Assembly: GCA_950022295.1 (NCBI GenBank)
Contig: OX465600.1
Span: forward strand, 8,494,001-8,558,000
Reading direction: 5' to 3'
Length of the DNA stretch: 64,000 bases
Origin: Bromus sterilis
Taxonomy: Eukaryota; Streptophyta; Magnoliopsida; Poales; Poaceae
Shown here: positions 22,801 to 35,419 of the stretch, one piece after another
Layout: each line of letters opens with the position of its first letter
Position numbering within the stretch: the first letter of the stretch is position 1
Made by a program: the position numbers and the translations under genes
The notes under the pieces: model-generated
Told to the model about the DNA's origin: nothing
The model's input: the letters and a program-made list of their open reading frames with translations, nothing else
Database searches by the model: none

Positions 22801-25800
22801 GTGACAGATGCATGGTTGGTCTCCAATGGGAAGCAGAAGAACTCGCCATCCTTGTTTTCAAAGTGCTTAAACACGGCTGCATTGTAGAGGCACATTAGTG
22901 AAAATCGATCCAGCATATATAACATAGTAGTCATGCATCCAAATGCGCTACTGCCACTGTTCAAATATAGAAAGCCCACTGAATTTCGAGTCTAATTTTA
23001 TCCATAATAAAGTTACCTAACAACTATTGTTTTCATTCTGGTTTGTAAGGCTCATGCATATTCCTAGATCGATAGTATGACCAACAAAATGCATTTGAAA
23101 TTGTAAACGTTTTATATTCTAATAATATAATGTTTGTGATATATAGGTCATATTACATTGATAGAATTGTCAATGTAGGGATACTAGTTAGCCGTATAAA
23201 CCATGGTTGATCTACATTAGGATGCAAGACAATAGTTATTTATTGCTTACACGAAGTGACGTCGTAGCCATGCTGGCGGAGGAGACGGAAACCCATGGCC
23301 GTGTCATCAATATCCGGGATTGGGCAATGTGCGTTATGAGCAAGTCCCTTTTGAGTCCAACACCTATTCAAAGTGTATATATAGCCCCTCTCAGACATGT
23401 CTTAAACAAAAGCTAATTTCAAACAAAAGTGTTGTTGTGAACTCAGGCTCATGTGCTCCCTAATAAAAGGTAGATTCAAAGAAATATCAAAAAATATGAA
23501 TTTTTTTATGAGAAACTTTGATAAATTTTTTGAGTTCTTGCAAAATTTCATCACCAAATGATCACTCCAAAATGAGTTTAAAAATAACTTTTTCGGATCG
23601 ATTTTGTTTACTTTTGCCATGACTTCCATGAATGTCATTTTCCGATGAAAGTTTGTAGGCACTCAACACATTTGTCAAAGTTTGTCATAAAAAATAGAAT
23701 TTATAACTTTTTTCATTTTTTTCGAATTGGCTCTTCATCAGGGAGCACATGAGCTCAAGATCACATACTCCATGTCCCGTTTCAAACTATTACACTCCTA
23801 GTCTTTATGAAAACAAAAAGTTTTTATCAAAAATATAATTATTATTTGGATTTAATTTGTGAAAACTGAACATAGTACTGGATTATTAATAATCATTCTT
23901 TACGATATAGGTATGAGTAATAATGGTTATAATGTGGTAGACTATGTTAAAGTCTAAAACTTAACTTCAGGAATCTTATTTAAATGCCTTTCTTTTGTTC
24001 TATAAATAAATAAAATTTTATTTATGTTTTAGCAACATGGCATGCTAATAAAAACCATGTTTCTTTCGTTTTAGTTAGCTTCAAATCACATGTGAATTCG
24101 CTTCATTGGCAAAGTGTTTTGCAGAATCAGCTTTACCATTGAAATACACTTAAATGTGCTAGAAGCAGTTGCATTGAAAATGCCTTGAATCTAGATTTAG
24201 CTTCACTGGCAAAGATGATTCTCCATAGTTTTTTTTCCAGCCATTGATTTTTCCTATTAGAATAAAGTTGAAACAAACAAGAAAAAGATTGCTATTTTCT
24301 GATGAATATCATACATAAAAGGTATACATGAATACATATTTATGACACAATATAATGATAATATGATGGTTTAACAAAACTTAATTATTATTTTTATGGT
24401 AAAGATACCCACCGAACGTGTGGGCCGGAGGGTGACAATCCAAACGATTATGGCAATTTTAGTTACCTGTGGATGGCAATTATGACCTAAAGTTCCCATG
24501 TTGAAGCAAAAATTATCATGTATTATCAAAAATTGTCATCTATCAGTTGAAAATTGCAATTTACCACTAACTAAAATTGCCATCAAAATCGTTCGGATTG
24601 CCACCCTCCTGCCCACACGTTCGGTGGATATCAGGGTCCTATTTTTATGCAGTGGTCGTTTATTAGAAACTCTGCTGAAAAAAATGAATTTTAGGTCATC
24701 ATGTATTTCCAACTAAATGGAAGTAGTTTGTCTTACCTATAAATAAAATCTAGACAGTGATCAATTTCAGTTGTGAAGTGCCTTGATATCCCTAGACGCA
24801 TAAGCCGATCGACCACCCATAACTGCTCAAAAATATCCAAAGAGTACATACAGGGCACTGAAAAGGGGAATTCATTTGAGTGGCAATGTTAGTATATAAT
24901 ATATATTAACCAATGCAAGGGACTCTTACATCCTACCTAAATGTGCATTTTTTTTGTTCTAAAATAAGTAGTGATTTTACTTACCTCCCCCATTGAACTT
25001 CTTGACGAGATTCTCCAAAAATGCAAGGCATTCTTTATCTCCGGTATAGTTGAGGGCAGCAGCTGTTGCAGCAGGCGAGGAATGGAAGGAGCCGTCCAGG
25101 CACCGCAACTTGAGTAGCTTTTCCCAATCCAATTGCAAGTCCACCATTCCTTCCACGCTGTAAAGTAGGGTGGTTGGTATGGCGTGTAGCACATCCACGG
25201 GTATCCTACAATATGAGTAGGATAGATGTTTAACCGTAGGGATCGAAAAATATAGGTCGTCCTGACAATATATCATATGGTTTAGATTGTTCAATATTAA
25301 AAGGCAGTGCGCACATTACTGTGCCACTTACATTTTTCGGATTATATAGGTCTTATTTCTAGGTTCTAGTTTTTTCTGTTTTTATTTTTATGTGGTCTTT
25401 GAGTGGGGCTTTTTTTATTGTGTGACTGGAGAACAACTTATAATGAGTAAGTGAGGGAGTAAACTATGTTATTGACCATGTCTGTTATCATGGTGCTAAA
25501 CATGTTGTAGAAGGTGCTTACTTTTTGCCAACCAAGCCTCATACCACCCAATCATTTATCAAATGGACACATCCATCAAGAGATTCCACCATAAACCCGA
25601 GGGCAAAGACATATTCAAAATTGTGAATTCGGTTTAAAATTGAAGACCTCAACTGAATAAGGATGCTTCAAAATTAGGGGATTTAGTGAACTTACAGAAA
25701 TATTGCTCCTCAAAATGCAAAATTTGTTGTGTTCGGTTCTAGCGTTAAAGTAGAACTAGAAATATACACCGTGTGTCGCAACACAAATTCATTAAAATAT

Positions 25801-26445
25801 ATATTACGTAAATAAAAAAGTGTAAAAAGAATAATACATTAAGTTGTCTAAATGAACATGTAAAATTCAATTTATCATAGTTGAGATACTAAATTCATTC
25901 GGCACGAAACATGTATATATTAAAAAATATTAGTGTGGATAATAAAATAATTAAAAGATGGTTGATGTAGAGTTTGCATATCGAGATTTATAAATACATT
26001 AGTGGAGATGACATGGACAATTGTTTGACTAAGAGAAAGATCATACAGAGAGCTTGCATGTGAAGATAAACAACTTAAACTAGATGATACCCCGCGCGTT
26101 GCTGCGGAAACTGATAACAAATACTTTGATGTATTAAAACATAAGAAAAATTATAAAACATAGTATAATTTGCTTATAAATTCTTCTTTGAAAGAAAATA
26201 TTTTTTAGAGTAAAAAATCTAAGAAAATTGATGAAAGATCAAAAGTTATATTTTATTTTTATTTTGTTAATTTATTACTTTGACAATATAAGGTGTGATG
26301 ATATGAGACGAAAAGAACGTTGAGTAGAGAAAGTGGAGACATTCGTACCCTTAACTAAACATAAAACAATGATAGCAACTTAAAATGTGCATTCATACAA
26401 AAATATTCATATAGAAAAATAAAATGCGAGATAAATTATAATTTG

Positions 26446-26483
<38 letters not shown>

Positions 26484-29400
26484 TATTAATTGTGAGGTTG
26501 AGTGCATGATTTGTGTAATATTTATTTGTGATATGGTGCATGTGGATGAAAAATTAATTAGAGCATGTGCATGAAGAGTTGGTGAAAATATCTTTTACAT
26601 TGTGGACCTACTACTTAATGATGTGGATAGCTTGCATGTCAAGATAAATAGTTTAGTGGAATGAACTATTTAGATATTATAGATGACTATAGTGGGTGAC
26701 ATGGATAATTAATTGACTAAGAGAATAAAGAGTTATATAGATATAAAGTTACTGCGCATATCATGGTTGAATGTTGTTGGGATGACATCTACTGTATGAG
26801 CTGGATCGTTTGATCGCGAAGTCAATAATTGTCTACTATAACAACGTCTCAATTGTTACCTCGTGGTAAAATTCATTATCACATGTGCATACAAAGCAAT
26901 TAAAATAGAAATTTATTTTTCTGAGAAAAATACATTTTGATGATGTTCATGTGCTACATATTCCAACTTTAAGAGTCAAAAGATGAAAAAAAAATAAAAA
27001 GGAAAAATATTTTTGAAATAATTTACATACATAACGAAAGGGTACAATCAAATAAAAATTGTGAATAGAACCTTAATTGACTCTCATGACTTTTACCCTT
27101 AGGAAGCTTAGTGATTTAAGAGACTAGGAGAGCATAACAATAGTATTATTCAGTCAAAATGCAATTTTCGTAGATTAAAAATGAAAAGGGTAGTATTTTA
27201 GGCAGACTGATAGTTGTTCAGCTTAGTTTCCTTATCTAAGCATACCCAAGTAACAATCTCCATAATACAATTATGATTCGTACGGCCTTGTGAAGAGAAC
27301 TCCGTGCGTCACTAACAAATTGAAATCCAAAGCCACCAAATTATATGGAACTAGATGAATCCACGTGCAATGCAACAAAGTATAAATATTCTAGTACATG
27401 TCTTCGTGATTTACTTGCATATAGTAATTGTTTATCAAATAAAATCATGTTTTTATTTACCTAACCAAATAAATTCTAGGATATTTTTGGTAAGTGAACA
27501 AAAAATGAGGCAGATAAGGTGGTTTTTGGAAAAAAAATCTGACAAGAGGAAAAATTAAAATAGAGAGAGGTAGAGGGAACACACTTAAGGTTAGATGAAC
27601 TACAAGATAGAACGACATAACTATACGTTCTTTTTAAGTAAGAGACAACATGGTAGGTAGCTCATGTGTGAGAGGTGTACGAATGGGGTAGGGTAAGGGT
27701 GAAAGTGGTTAGAATAATTTCCGTCCGAATCCGTATTTATAGGATACGGTAACATATTTTTTACATCCGACAGAGATCCGGTCGTGCTATTTGTGTAGGA
27801 TTTCCGAGTTTTATCGACCTATTATGTAATTAGCAGGATTGCTGCTAATTAAATGATTTTCTAGAAACATTGATTTTCATGGGGAACATTTTTACCCACA
27901 GAAAAACAACAAGTGTTTTCAATCTTTACAAAAGCACGACGTGTTTCCTGTCTATGGCAAAAGCTGAGAGATTCCTCTCTTATTTGCTGGAGGAAATATC
28001 TTTCGCAGTAGAAATTTTTCTCTAATGCTGGACCAAATTAATCTTACGTAAGATACCTAGAGGTAAATTGTCCAAGAATACCCATACAATGGACGGTTAA
28101 GATGACTTAGTGAATACTATTGCTAGCCAGCCAATTTATTTAGGACAGTATAACTGGCGACAATCCTAGCCCTCACAGTGATTTGAATTTAGGACCGTCC
28201 ATTTTCTTGATCTGAGCATTTTTGAGCGTTGAATTCAGCTGTGTGTGTATGTTTTACGAATTGGGCTATCTGTCCTAATGGGCAGCTGCTCTACGGGCCG
28301 AATTGGTGCACCGTGGTTAACTGGGCCGTAGCCCAGCCCATTACAACCGCTGGTCCGCGAGCGAAGGAACGTGCGACCAAGCGATTCCCGTTCATCGATC
28401 CACACGGCTGCCGATTCCAATCTCCGGCTCCTTCCAGTCTCGGACGCTTCTCCTCGCAAAAAAAAACAACCATCGACTCTACTCCCCTCTCCCTCGCATC
28501 GCCGCCGCGGACCACCTCGTCTCCCTCACGACATCTCGCCGCCATCCTCCGCCCCTCTCCCCAAATGCTTCAACGACGTTTACCACACTCTCCTCCTAAT
28601 CTCATCAAAAGATAAGAGAACATGGAGATACCCTAGGTGAAGCGTCGACCATGGCAGCAGCCAGATCCATCATGGCAGCAGCCACCTCGCCAAGGCTCCG
28701 AGCGTGGCCGCCATGGAGGTTAGCACAACACGTCGGGACAGGACCACGTGAGCAGATGTTTACCTGCTCCGCGTCACCGACGCCATGGATATTCCCCCTT
28801 CTACCAGGCTAGCAACCATGCGGCTCCGATCCACTAGGTTTACCCTCCATCTTAAAGCTCTGCAGATTCTTTTTCTCTCCCCTCTACACCATCTCTTCAC
28901 TACCCATGGTTGAACTCATTTCAATTTCATTGAAGTGGTTTTCAATGTTTTGATTGCCGGTCCTTCCAATATAAGTGCTAGGTGCTGGTTCTGGTATATT
29001 GGTTTGGGGATTTTTTTTAGCTGGCCGATCGTAATGGCTATCAGCTATGCTCTACTGGTGGTGATGTATCTTCTGATATTATATCATCAATAATATCTTC
29101 AGTTCTTAATACATAAATAGTTGTACAACTCCACCTTATCTGCAGATGGAAGGGAACCGTTCGGTACATGTGCAACCCATTAAGATAATTTACATGAACG
29201 AAACCCTCCGTTTGATTGGGTCACAAGGTTATTATTCTGATCCTTTAAAACTTTTAATGTCAGTTTTAGCAAGCAGTTTTTGTGTAAGAGCGTGTATGTG
29301 GTTTAGACTTTCAGTTTATGGCGCTTATTGAGTTGTTTGCAGGGCACATGCTGCTGCTAGATCCAACGACTTTAACTATGATTTAGGTATATTTTCTGTT

Positions 29401-32400
29401 CGGTCCCTTTTCAAGTGATGGTCTAAATGCTGACAAGCGCAATAAATCATGAGGTCAATTCATACACAAACATCTCAGTGTTTTCTTGAATTTATGCTCA
29501 ATGATGAAATAACTATGGTTGTGCATATGTACATGTTGTTCTAGGTCGTATTTTGTAACATACATAGGTCACCAGAACTAAAAAGGCTGGAGCTTATCTA
29601 GATGCTACTGTACCATTTGTGAAAAAGCATATCTCTGCCATAAGGCTAACATCCTGTAAGCCATCTATATGGTTACTAAATCAGTGTAGCAATCCACCAC
29701 GTATGACCTACTAATAACCATTATATTTTCCTTGTTTTTGATCCTTGAGGAGAACTGATTTGTTGCCCCGACGAAGAATAACAGCCCAAAGATTTGTGCA
29801 ATTTGGGGTCAACCAGATATGATGATAATTGTTAACTAATCCCATAATGCTCATGCACTCTTATCCCTTTATTTATATATTTCAAGTCATAATATTTATT
29901 ATTGTCCGAATATTTTCTTTCAAATTATACTATTAATGTCAAAATGAATGTTCGAGTAAATATATTACACACTAAGATATGCGCAAGATTCAAATCGGAT
30001 AGACAAAAAAGGGTGATTATCTATTGCATAGAGTAACATAACTAGCCTTAAGTAGGTGGAGTATATATTTGCTGCCCTTGATCTGTACAGAAGCTTTTGA
30101 ACCTGGGAAAACATGCCTACTTCGATTAATGAGCTGCTATGCTAAGAATATGTATTCTTTTGCAACATTGTTTCTAAATCGTATAGGCTACCAGTAACTC
30201 ACCAGTATATGCATTCACTCTTTACATGAACTAAGGCCATGTTCGGTTGTTCTCCACTCCGGGAGTGGAAGGAGCGGAGCGGAGCGGAGCTGTTCGTACT
30301 ATAATTTCTCGAAGCGGTTAAAAGGGTGCTTCATAATTTTCAGGAGTGGAGCCGAGCGGAGGGAAACCAAATTTCTATTATCAATGAAACACTTGGAATT
30401 TCTTATCAGTTTTGCATACTCAAACAATTAATTTATCTTTTAGGTAAAGGGTTTTATCTATATTTGCCAGGTAATCATGTTGGTCGAAGCCTCCAACCCT
30501 GCTGCAAACAGACACCCCCCTGAGCGGTTTTTCATTGAGCAGGATATACAAGTTTGTCATGGCATGCCATCTCTTTATACTAGACGATGCCCCGCACGTT
30601 GTTGCGGAACCTTTTTGCAAAATATTTCATTGAAAATGTTTGGTTAAATGAAGCATGTATATTTGAACAATAACTTTTGAACTAATATACAGACTTAATA
30701 TAAATATCATAACAAAATAAAAAATTCCGTGCATGCATGTTGCATGTGGATTTTTATTATGCATAGTGGCATATTGAGGTGCCATGCATGCATGTTGAGA
30801 GAAATATGCTAGTGGAGGGTGATGTGGCATGCATGATGAGGTGGAGTATGTGCATGTTGAGAGAATTGGTAGTAGTGGGGAGCAACTTCTTAAGAATGTA
30901 AGATGTAAGATATGTATACGATCTAAGTTTTCTAATCATCTTTGTTCCTCCCTGAATATGTACATGTACATTTGTACAGTTACTCAGTTTTGATGGAAAC
31001 TAGAAATTTGATCAAATATGTCCAATCTATACTAAGGCATTGTAACTTGATTGTATCATCTAGATTTTCACAAATATTTATGTAGTTTTTATATACGGGC
31101 GCAGCAACGCGCGCCATCAACGATCTAGTAGGACTAGTAAATTGCACCATATAAGACCTCGAGTCAGATGATGCTTAATTATGCACGGACTATGCAATTC
31201 AATGTATAAACCCAGGATTATATAGGTATGCGTACTTAGAGAGCTTTAGATTTCTCTTGTTATATATCTCTTCTAGAGCAGGATGATTATAAGGGATGTC
31301 CAGATCCAGGTCCTTGGCCTTCTCAAGGATTGCTGGGAACTTAATTTCGAAGCCACATGGCATCCAGTCCTGTTCCTCTTCTACCAACCTGCCCATATTT
31401 TCTTGGATAAATAAAACACCTACAACATAAATGGTTCTCTCTACATTAGACTCTCACAAAAACCTTATAGTTAAGCATAACTAGTTTGATCGAAACAAAA
31501 AAAACAGCGATCAATTTACCTCTGTCACACAAGTCGCCGCTGTCAATGTTCCAAGACTTCATTGCCACTACACATGCCAGGGTGCTGATCATCCGATCTT
31601 GGACCATAAAGAAAGTAGGGTCACCCCACGAACCATCTAGTAGTTGATTTTGTATAATCCAGTTGATACAGGAGGGGAATTGCGGTTTCTCATCTCCGTC
31701 AAGGTTCTTAACAAGGGCGACCAATGCTGTGTCGTAGGCTGAAACATTGATCGAAGTCTCATCATCACCCAATGACCGCAATGTCGTCCTTATGGCATTG
31801 ATCATATGTTGCTTCTTGCCTGATTCATCCTTTAGGAAGATCACTATTATATATATGTAAAACAAGCATGCATAAAGTCTCATCATCCACTCGCTACTAT
31901 TTTTCTTCATTATATGAGTGCTACTAATTATACATAGTAACAAACCATGTAAAACATACTCCCTCCATTCCTAATTATAAGTGTATAGTTTCTTTAAAAA
32001 AGTCAAACTTAGTCAACTTTGACCAAATTTGTAGATAAATATATTTATATTAATTATACAAAAAGGGTATCATCAAACTCATCTTGAAATGTATTTTTAT
32101 ATTATATTTCTTAAATATCATAGATGTTGATATTTTTAACTATACATTTGGTCAAAGTTATAAAAGTTTGACTTTTTTAAGAAAACTATACACCTTACAT
32201 CAAGGAACGGAGGGAGTAGTATTTTCTTCGATCCATATTAGTTATCGCTGCAACAGATTTATCTAAATGTATAGCAGTGTGCTAGATACATTCGTTTTAG
32301 CAACATTTAATATGAATCGATGGAAACGACATAATTAATTTAATTAATTTAGTTACTAGCCGAACGCAATGGTTCACCGCCCACCATCATTTCTAGGCTA

Positions 32401-34281
32401 CGAGGCGGAGAGTTGTGCATGATAGATAGTAATCTGTTTAATTCCAGTTTTTAGCCATTAAATTTACCATCATTAGTAATAGCGAGTGAGTGTTTTCGGA
32501 GCGTAGGAATTGCACTCACTTTCACTTCAGCGAGCCTATATATGTTCACGTCACCCAGGTGGAAAAATAAGTTATTTTGTATCCAAGATTTCTCTATGTC
32601 ATTTTATTAAATTTTTATGTTTGATATACAAACAGATACATTCATACTGGTTTACTAAACAACATTTGACATAAAATTATAAAAGTATAAGTAAAAATAT
32701 CAAAAAAAATACATTTTTACATATATTTTATGTTGTGTTTTCACATCATAAGTTTATGCAACATACAATATTTTTTAGGACCGATACATATTTTCTTACA
32801 TTCATGTTTGACTACTAACGTAATCAAATTTTACTAAATATAAAATATGGTTAAGTGATGTAAAAATAAAGTGGTGATGAATAAGAACTCATGCATACCT
32901 ATCAATTATATCAAATATGTATTATTAGGTTCATCTTCAAATGTATTTTTATATTATACTTAGTTAATATTGTAGATGTTGACAGTTTTTGCTATAAATT
33001 TGGACAAAGTTATATTTAGGAACAAAGGGAGTATATGCTCACCATGTGTTGTTTGTAGTCATCAACTTTCCATTCACGCTCTTCTGCCTCCGCATAAGAT
33101 GGGGATTTGGTACTTAGCACGAGCCCTACATATCAGGCATGCCAAGTGGAAAAGGACATGAAAATCATATGTAATCAATACCCACTTTAAATTATGAGCT
33201 CAAGAACACTATCGCTATTAGATGCAGTATGAAATTTCTCGCAAAAAAAAAGAATGCAGTATGAAATATTATTCGTCTAGCAAACTTCTAGATCAGCATC
33301 ACTCCAAATCTTAGGTGAAGAGGAGACAAGGATTCATAGCAGCAATTTATTTAATTTAAAGGCAACAAAAGATTCAATTGTTTTTTGATCGCGAACTGTT
33401 AGCCATAATCTTGATTTCATGTATCTACATGTTTTTTATCCAAAAATGTATCTACATGAGAGTTTTACATGTAGTGTAGTCTAGTGTTGTTTGTCCGATG
33501 AAGCTTCGGTTCACTGCATGAAAGAGGCGAGATGTCGGGCTGTCGGGCGATGCAGCGAGCATGGTGAGATGCTGATGGTGTACGTCGTGAGATAAGACAA
33601 AGCCGTGACATGCATATATATATCACCATGACCGGGCGCGACGAAGGCTGGAGCGTAATGAATTATAGTAATAGTGTATGATCAGAGTTGAAGCCGGGTG
33701 ACCCGGCAAGCCTGATCATGTTGATATGTTGCATAGGTAGTTAGCTATTGCATGCGAGTTATTAGCCGGTGGAGCAAGTCCTTGAGAGATTTTAGGAAAA
33801 TATAAAATCATGTGTTAGTGGCCTGTGTGGTATACGTGCATGTAGGTTAGTTTTGGTAGTGGCCGAGTGTGGTGGCTGGTTAGTGTGTGTGAGTCTATAT
33901 AAAAGATGTACATCAGGTTGTTGTTTCGGTCGTGCTAAGAATAGGAATACAGAGAAGAAAAGGACGGCTGTGTGAGGCAGCTCGGCACCAAAATTCTCGT
34001 GTCTTCATTTTCTTGAGTGTGTTGTGAGAGACAGCACCGAAGAAGAAGAAGAAGCGGCTGCGAGAGGCAGCGCCAGCACGAACATGAGTGAAAACACTAA
34101 CTAAACTACAGTTCTTACGCCACCTCTCAAGTTATTTCTTAAACGCAGCCATGCATGCATTCACGGAAGATTGATATATCAGGATTACCAGATCGTCGAC
34201 GCTGAGAGTGTAGGTGCATGGAAAACCGTCGCCATGGCTTGGCTGGCAGCCGGTCGAGCACTGGAGCATGGCAGCCAGCAT
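19875..34281 (-). CDS. Class II diterpene cyclase (copalyl diphosphate synthase family), 13 exons
   Basis: Plastidial enzyme of the family that protonates and cyclises geranylgeranyl diphosphate to a copalyl-type diphosphate. Exons: 34281-34189, 31829-31520, 31419-31236, 25205-24985, 24857-24737, 23363-23251, 22876-22641, 22524-22409, 21175-21077, 20939-20766, 20608-20521, 20413-20207, 20093-19875. All borders are GT/AG and phases join to 726 residues. Seen: VSAYDTALVAL (Leu where Trp is usual), QLLDGSWGD, acidic EEEQDW, DIDDTAM (D327-D330), DKWIITKDLPGE, VEYALDFPWKASLPR, RHEWNVLRKWY. Class I DDXXD is absent. The ent-type base pair is replaced: LLYS (Y211) for LLHS and PCM (M273) for PNV. About 30 residues usual between exons 10 and 11 are missing, and the N-terminus is short, so exon 1 is less certain than the rest. 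Likely specialised metabolism rather than gibberellin (inference); a very recent pseudogene is possible. Confidence 0.88.
21296..22380 (+). mobile_element. LINE-3'-UTR-like insertion in cyclase intron 8
   Basis: A G/T-rich stretch between exon 9 and exon 8 of the cyclase carries a GGGGTAAAAACCC-AAATCTTTC block and GGTGG/GGCG-rich text resembling 3' untranslated regions of Triticeae LINEs. A 10-G run lies near 21882-21891 and a 31-bp local duplication (GTGTAATGTGGTGYGGC) near 22310-22360. No domain-bearing open frame and no clear target duplication. The call rests on general resemblance only. Confidence 0.35.
23452..23762. mobile_element. Foldback MITE in cyclase intron 5
   Basis: The ends CTCAGGCTCATGTGCTCCCT and, inverted, CTTGAGCTCATGTGCTCCCT bound an AT-rich core without coding potential. 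No unambiguous target duplication, so the superfamily is open. Confidence 0.6.
24399..24640. mobile_element. Mutator-type MITE with perfect 9-bp target duplication, in cyclase intron 5
   Basis: Long terminal inverted repeats share ATAYCCACCGAACGTGTGGG and continue inward through the ATTGYCA and CTAAAATTGCCAT words. ATTTTTATG flanks both ends exactly (24390-24398 and 24641-24649), the 9-bp duplication diagnostic of Mutator-like transposition. It lies about 100 bp from the donor of exon 5 without disturbing it. Confidence 0.88.
26080..26741 (-). mobile_element. Small non-autonomous Helitron in cyclase intron 3
   Basis: On the minus strand it starts TCTATATAACTCTTTATTC after an A and ends with the hairpin CCGCAGCAACGCGCGG, then GGTATCATCTAG, followed by T: a textbook A|TC...CTAG|T Helitron. 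A TA microsatellite (about 26447-26480) lies inside. The 25914-26079 flank is part of an older Helitron of the same family (compare 7330-7490), so this copy seems to have landed inside a relative. No coding content. Confidence 0.8.
28230..28720 (+). other. GC-rich gene-like segment of unknown origin in cyclase intron 3
   Basis: This segment has CT-rich, 5'-UTR-like composition followed by an ATGGCAGCAGCC start context and a possible splice donor after GCCATGGAG. Its high GC contrasts with the surrounding AT-rich intron. The open frames show no domain. It may be a transposon-captured first exon or chance, and I claim no function. The rest of the 6-kb intron (26742-28229 and 28721-30579) holds only AT-rich DNA as far as I can see. 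Confidence 0.3.
30580..30910 (-). mobile_element. Small Helitron, 331 bp, in cyclase intron 3
   Basis: Minus-strand start TCTTACATCTTACATTC after an A; 3' end with a CCGCAACAACGTGCGG hairpin, GGCATCGTCTAG and then T. The TTCTTAAGAAGTTG block is shared with 35007-35419 and with a fragment at about 19583-19625. Confidence 0.78.
31026..31128 (+). mobile_element. Miniature Helitron, 103 bp, in cyclase intron 3
   Basis: Begins TCTATACTAAGGCATTG after an A and ends with the hairpin GGCGCAGCAACGCGCGCC, ATCAACGATCTAG, then T. It is on the opposite strand to the other Helitrons and lies about 110 bp from the donor of cyclase exon 3. Confidence 0.72.
31959..32216. mobile_element. Stowaway MITE in cyclase intron 1
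   Basis: Terminal inverted repeats CTCCCTCCATTCCT and CTCCCTCCGTTCCT are flanked by TA on both sides (31957-31958 and 32217-32218). The interior is largely palindromic (GTCAAACTT/AAGTTTGAC words). Classic Tc1/Mariner-derived Stowaway. Confidence 0.92.
32903..33031. mobile_element. Truncated Stowaway relative
   Basis: The right half resembles 32057-32216 (AAATGTATTTTTATATTATA, GATGTTGA, GACAAAGTTATA) and ends AACAAAGGGAG before TA. The left terminus is missing. Confidence 0.7.
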
Positions 34282-34347
34282 AGGTAAAGTTCAGCATCCT
34301 CCGAACCTTATGGATGTAATGAGCTGCTGCTTACCGCCACCATTAAG

Positions 34348-34355
34348 TATTTATA
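34348..34355 (-). promoter_or_regulatory. TATA box of the diterpene cyclase gene
   Basis: Minus strand CTGTATAAATACTT lies 67 bp upstream of the ATG at 34281, leaving room for a start site about 30 bp downstream and a 5' leader of about 35-40 nt. Its placement is the best evidence that the weakly conserved exon 1 is genuine. Confidence 0.65.
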
Positions 34356-34665
34356 CAGCAAGGCTCTAGATGACGAATCGCACTTGATGACAGACAAATA
34401 TTAGTGACAGCGACGGAAGATAGTAATTCTTGTAATTAGGCTCTGTTTGAATGTAGACATTCAAGGCCTTGGCTGAACTCGCAACAATACCAAATACAAT
34501 ATACCAAGATCTTCATATTGAGCTTCAATGTCAGTTCTAGTGTTTGGATACTTTTGTATTTGGAACTTGAAATCAAAAGGAGCAACATTTCCAATTCTAG
34601 TTTGGATGCACATAGTATAGTAGAATACCAAATTTACATGTTTATGAGTAATATACTTTATTGTA

Positions 34666-34749
34666 TTACCTCCGATCCATATTAATGGACTCAACTTTGT
34701 CTAAATGAATTTAGACAAAGTTGAGTCCATTAATATGGATCGGAGGGAG
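34666..34749. mobile_element. 84-bp Stowaway MITE, near-perfect hairpin
   Basis: Two arms of about 38 bp (CCTCCGATCCATATTAATGG... and its exact complement) are separated by only a few bases, flanked by TA at 34664-34665 and 34750-34751. The left CTCC end is slightly decayed. A transcript would fold into a microRNA-precursor-like hairpin. Confidence 0.88.
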
Positions 34750-35006
34750 TACAAGTTTTCAATTCTAGGCCATCTTTTTTTGGTGTCTCCTCTTTTGATG
34801 TTCTTTTTATGACACTGCATATACATGTTTGTTTCAGGAAGCTACGTAGCTTTCCACTAGCTGCTTTCTAACGCCCTTTTATCCTATTTTTTTACTTTTC
34901 ATGCTATTGAACTTCGGGCATCCAGAAAATGCCAAAGAAGTAGCTTTACATGCCGAAGCACTATACACTAGGACCGAATACGCCACCACACCATATATTA
35001 GTTATA

Positions 35007-35419
35007 CTAGAGGATACCCCCGTTGCTGCGATAATCGAGTGCAATATATTTTGATTGTATGAATCATAAATAGTTGAATTAATAATTATATAATCTAAAA
35101 TTAAAAATATAATTATATATTGTTTTTTTATTGTTATCTAGTTGAAAATATTTATTTAATATAAGTGACATGATCAATAAATGAAAAACAAATTCATTTG
35201 TGTTGACTGAGCCTTGATGTGGTGGCATGTGTGGTGAGATGAATTTGTGCATGAGATGAACTATTAATGAAAACCTTTATTTCATGAATATTGTGGTGGA
35301 CCTTTGACGAGGTGTCATGTGTGCATGTTAAGATAATAGAGGTAGTGGCTTAGTGAAAATGTTGAGGTGAACACTTTGCATATTGAGAAAATTGGGACCA
35401 CCTTCTTAAAAATGTAAGA
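35007..35419 (-). mobile_element. Small Helitron, 413 bp, upstream of the cyclase
   Basis: Minus-strand start TCTTACATTTTTAAGAAGG after an A; 3' end with a decayed CGCAGCAACGGGGG hairpin, TATCCTCTAG, then T. Same family as 30580-30910. Confidence 0.7.

Noticed and set aside
30234..30520. MITE-like GGCCATGTTCGGTTGTTC terminus
   Set aside because: No matching inverted terminus could be placed on the right side.
33719..34110. Possible solo LTR (TG start, TATATAAAAG box) in cyclase intron 1
   Set aside because: No clear CA end and no matching 5-bp target duplication were found, so the element call is not supported.
34439..34770. Possible larger MITE (GGCTCTGTTTGAATG) around the nested Stowaway
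   Set aside because: The right end does not form a convincing inverted repeat with the left.
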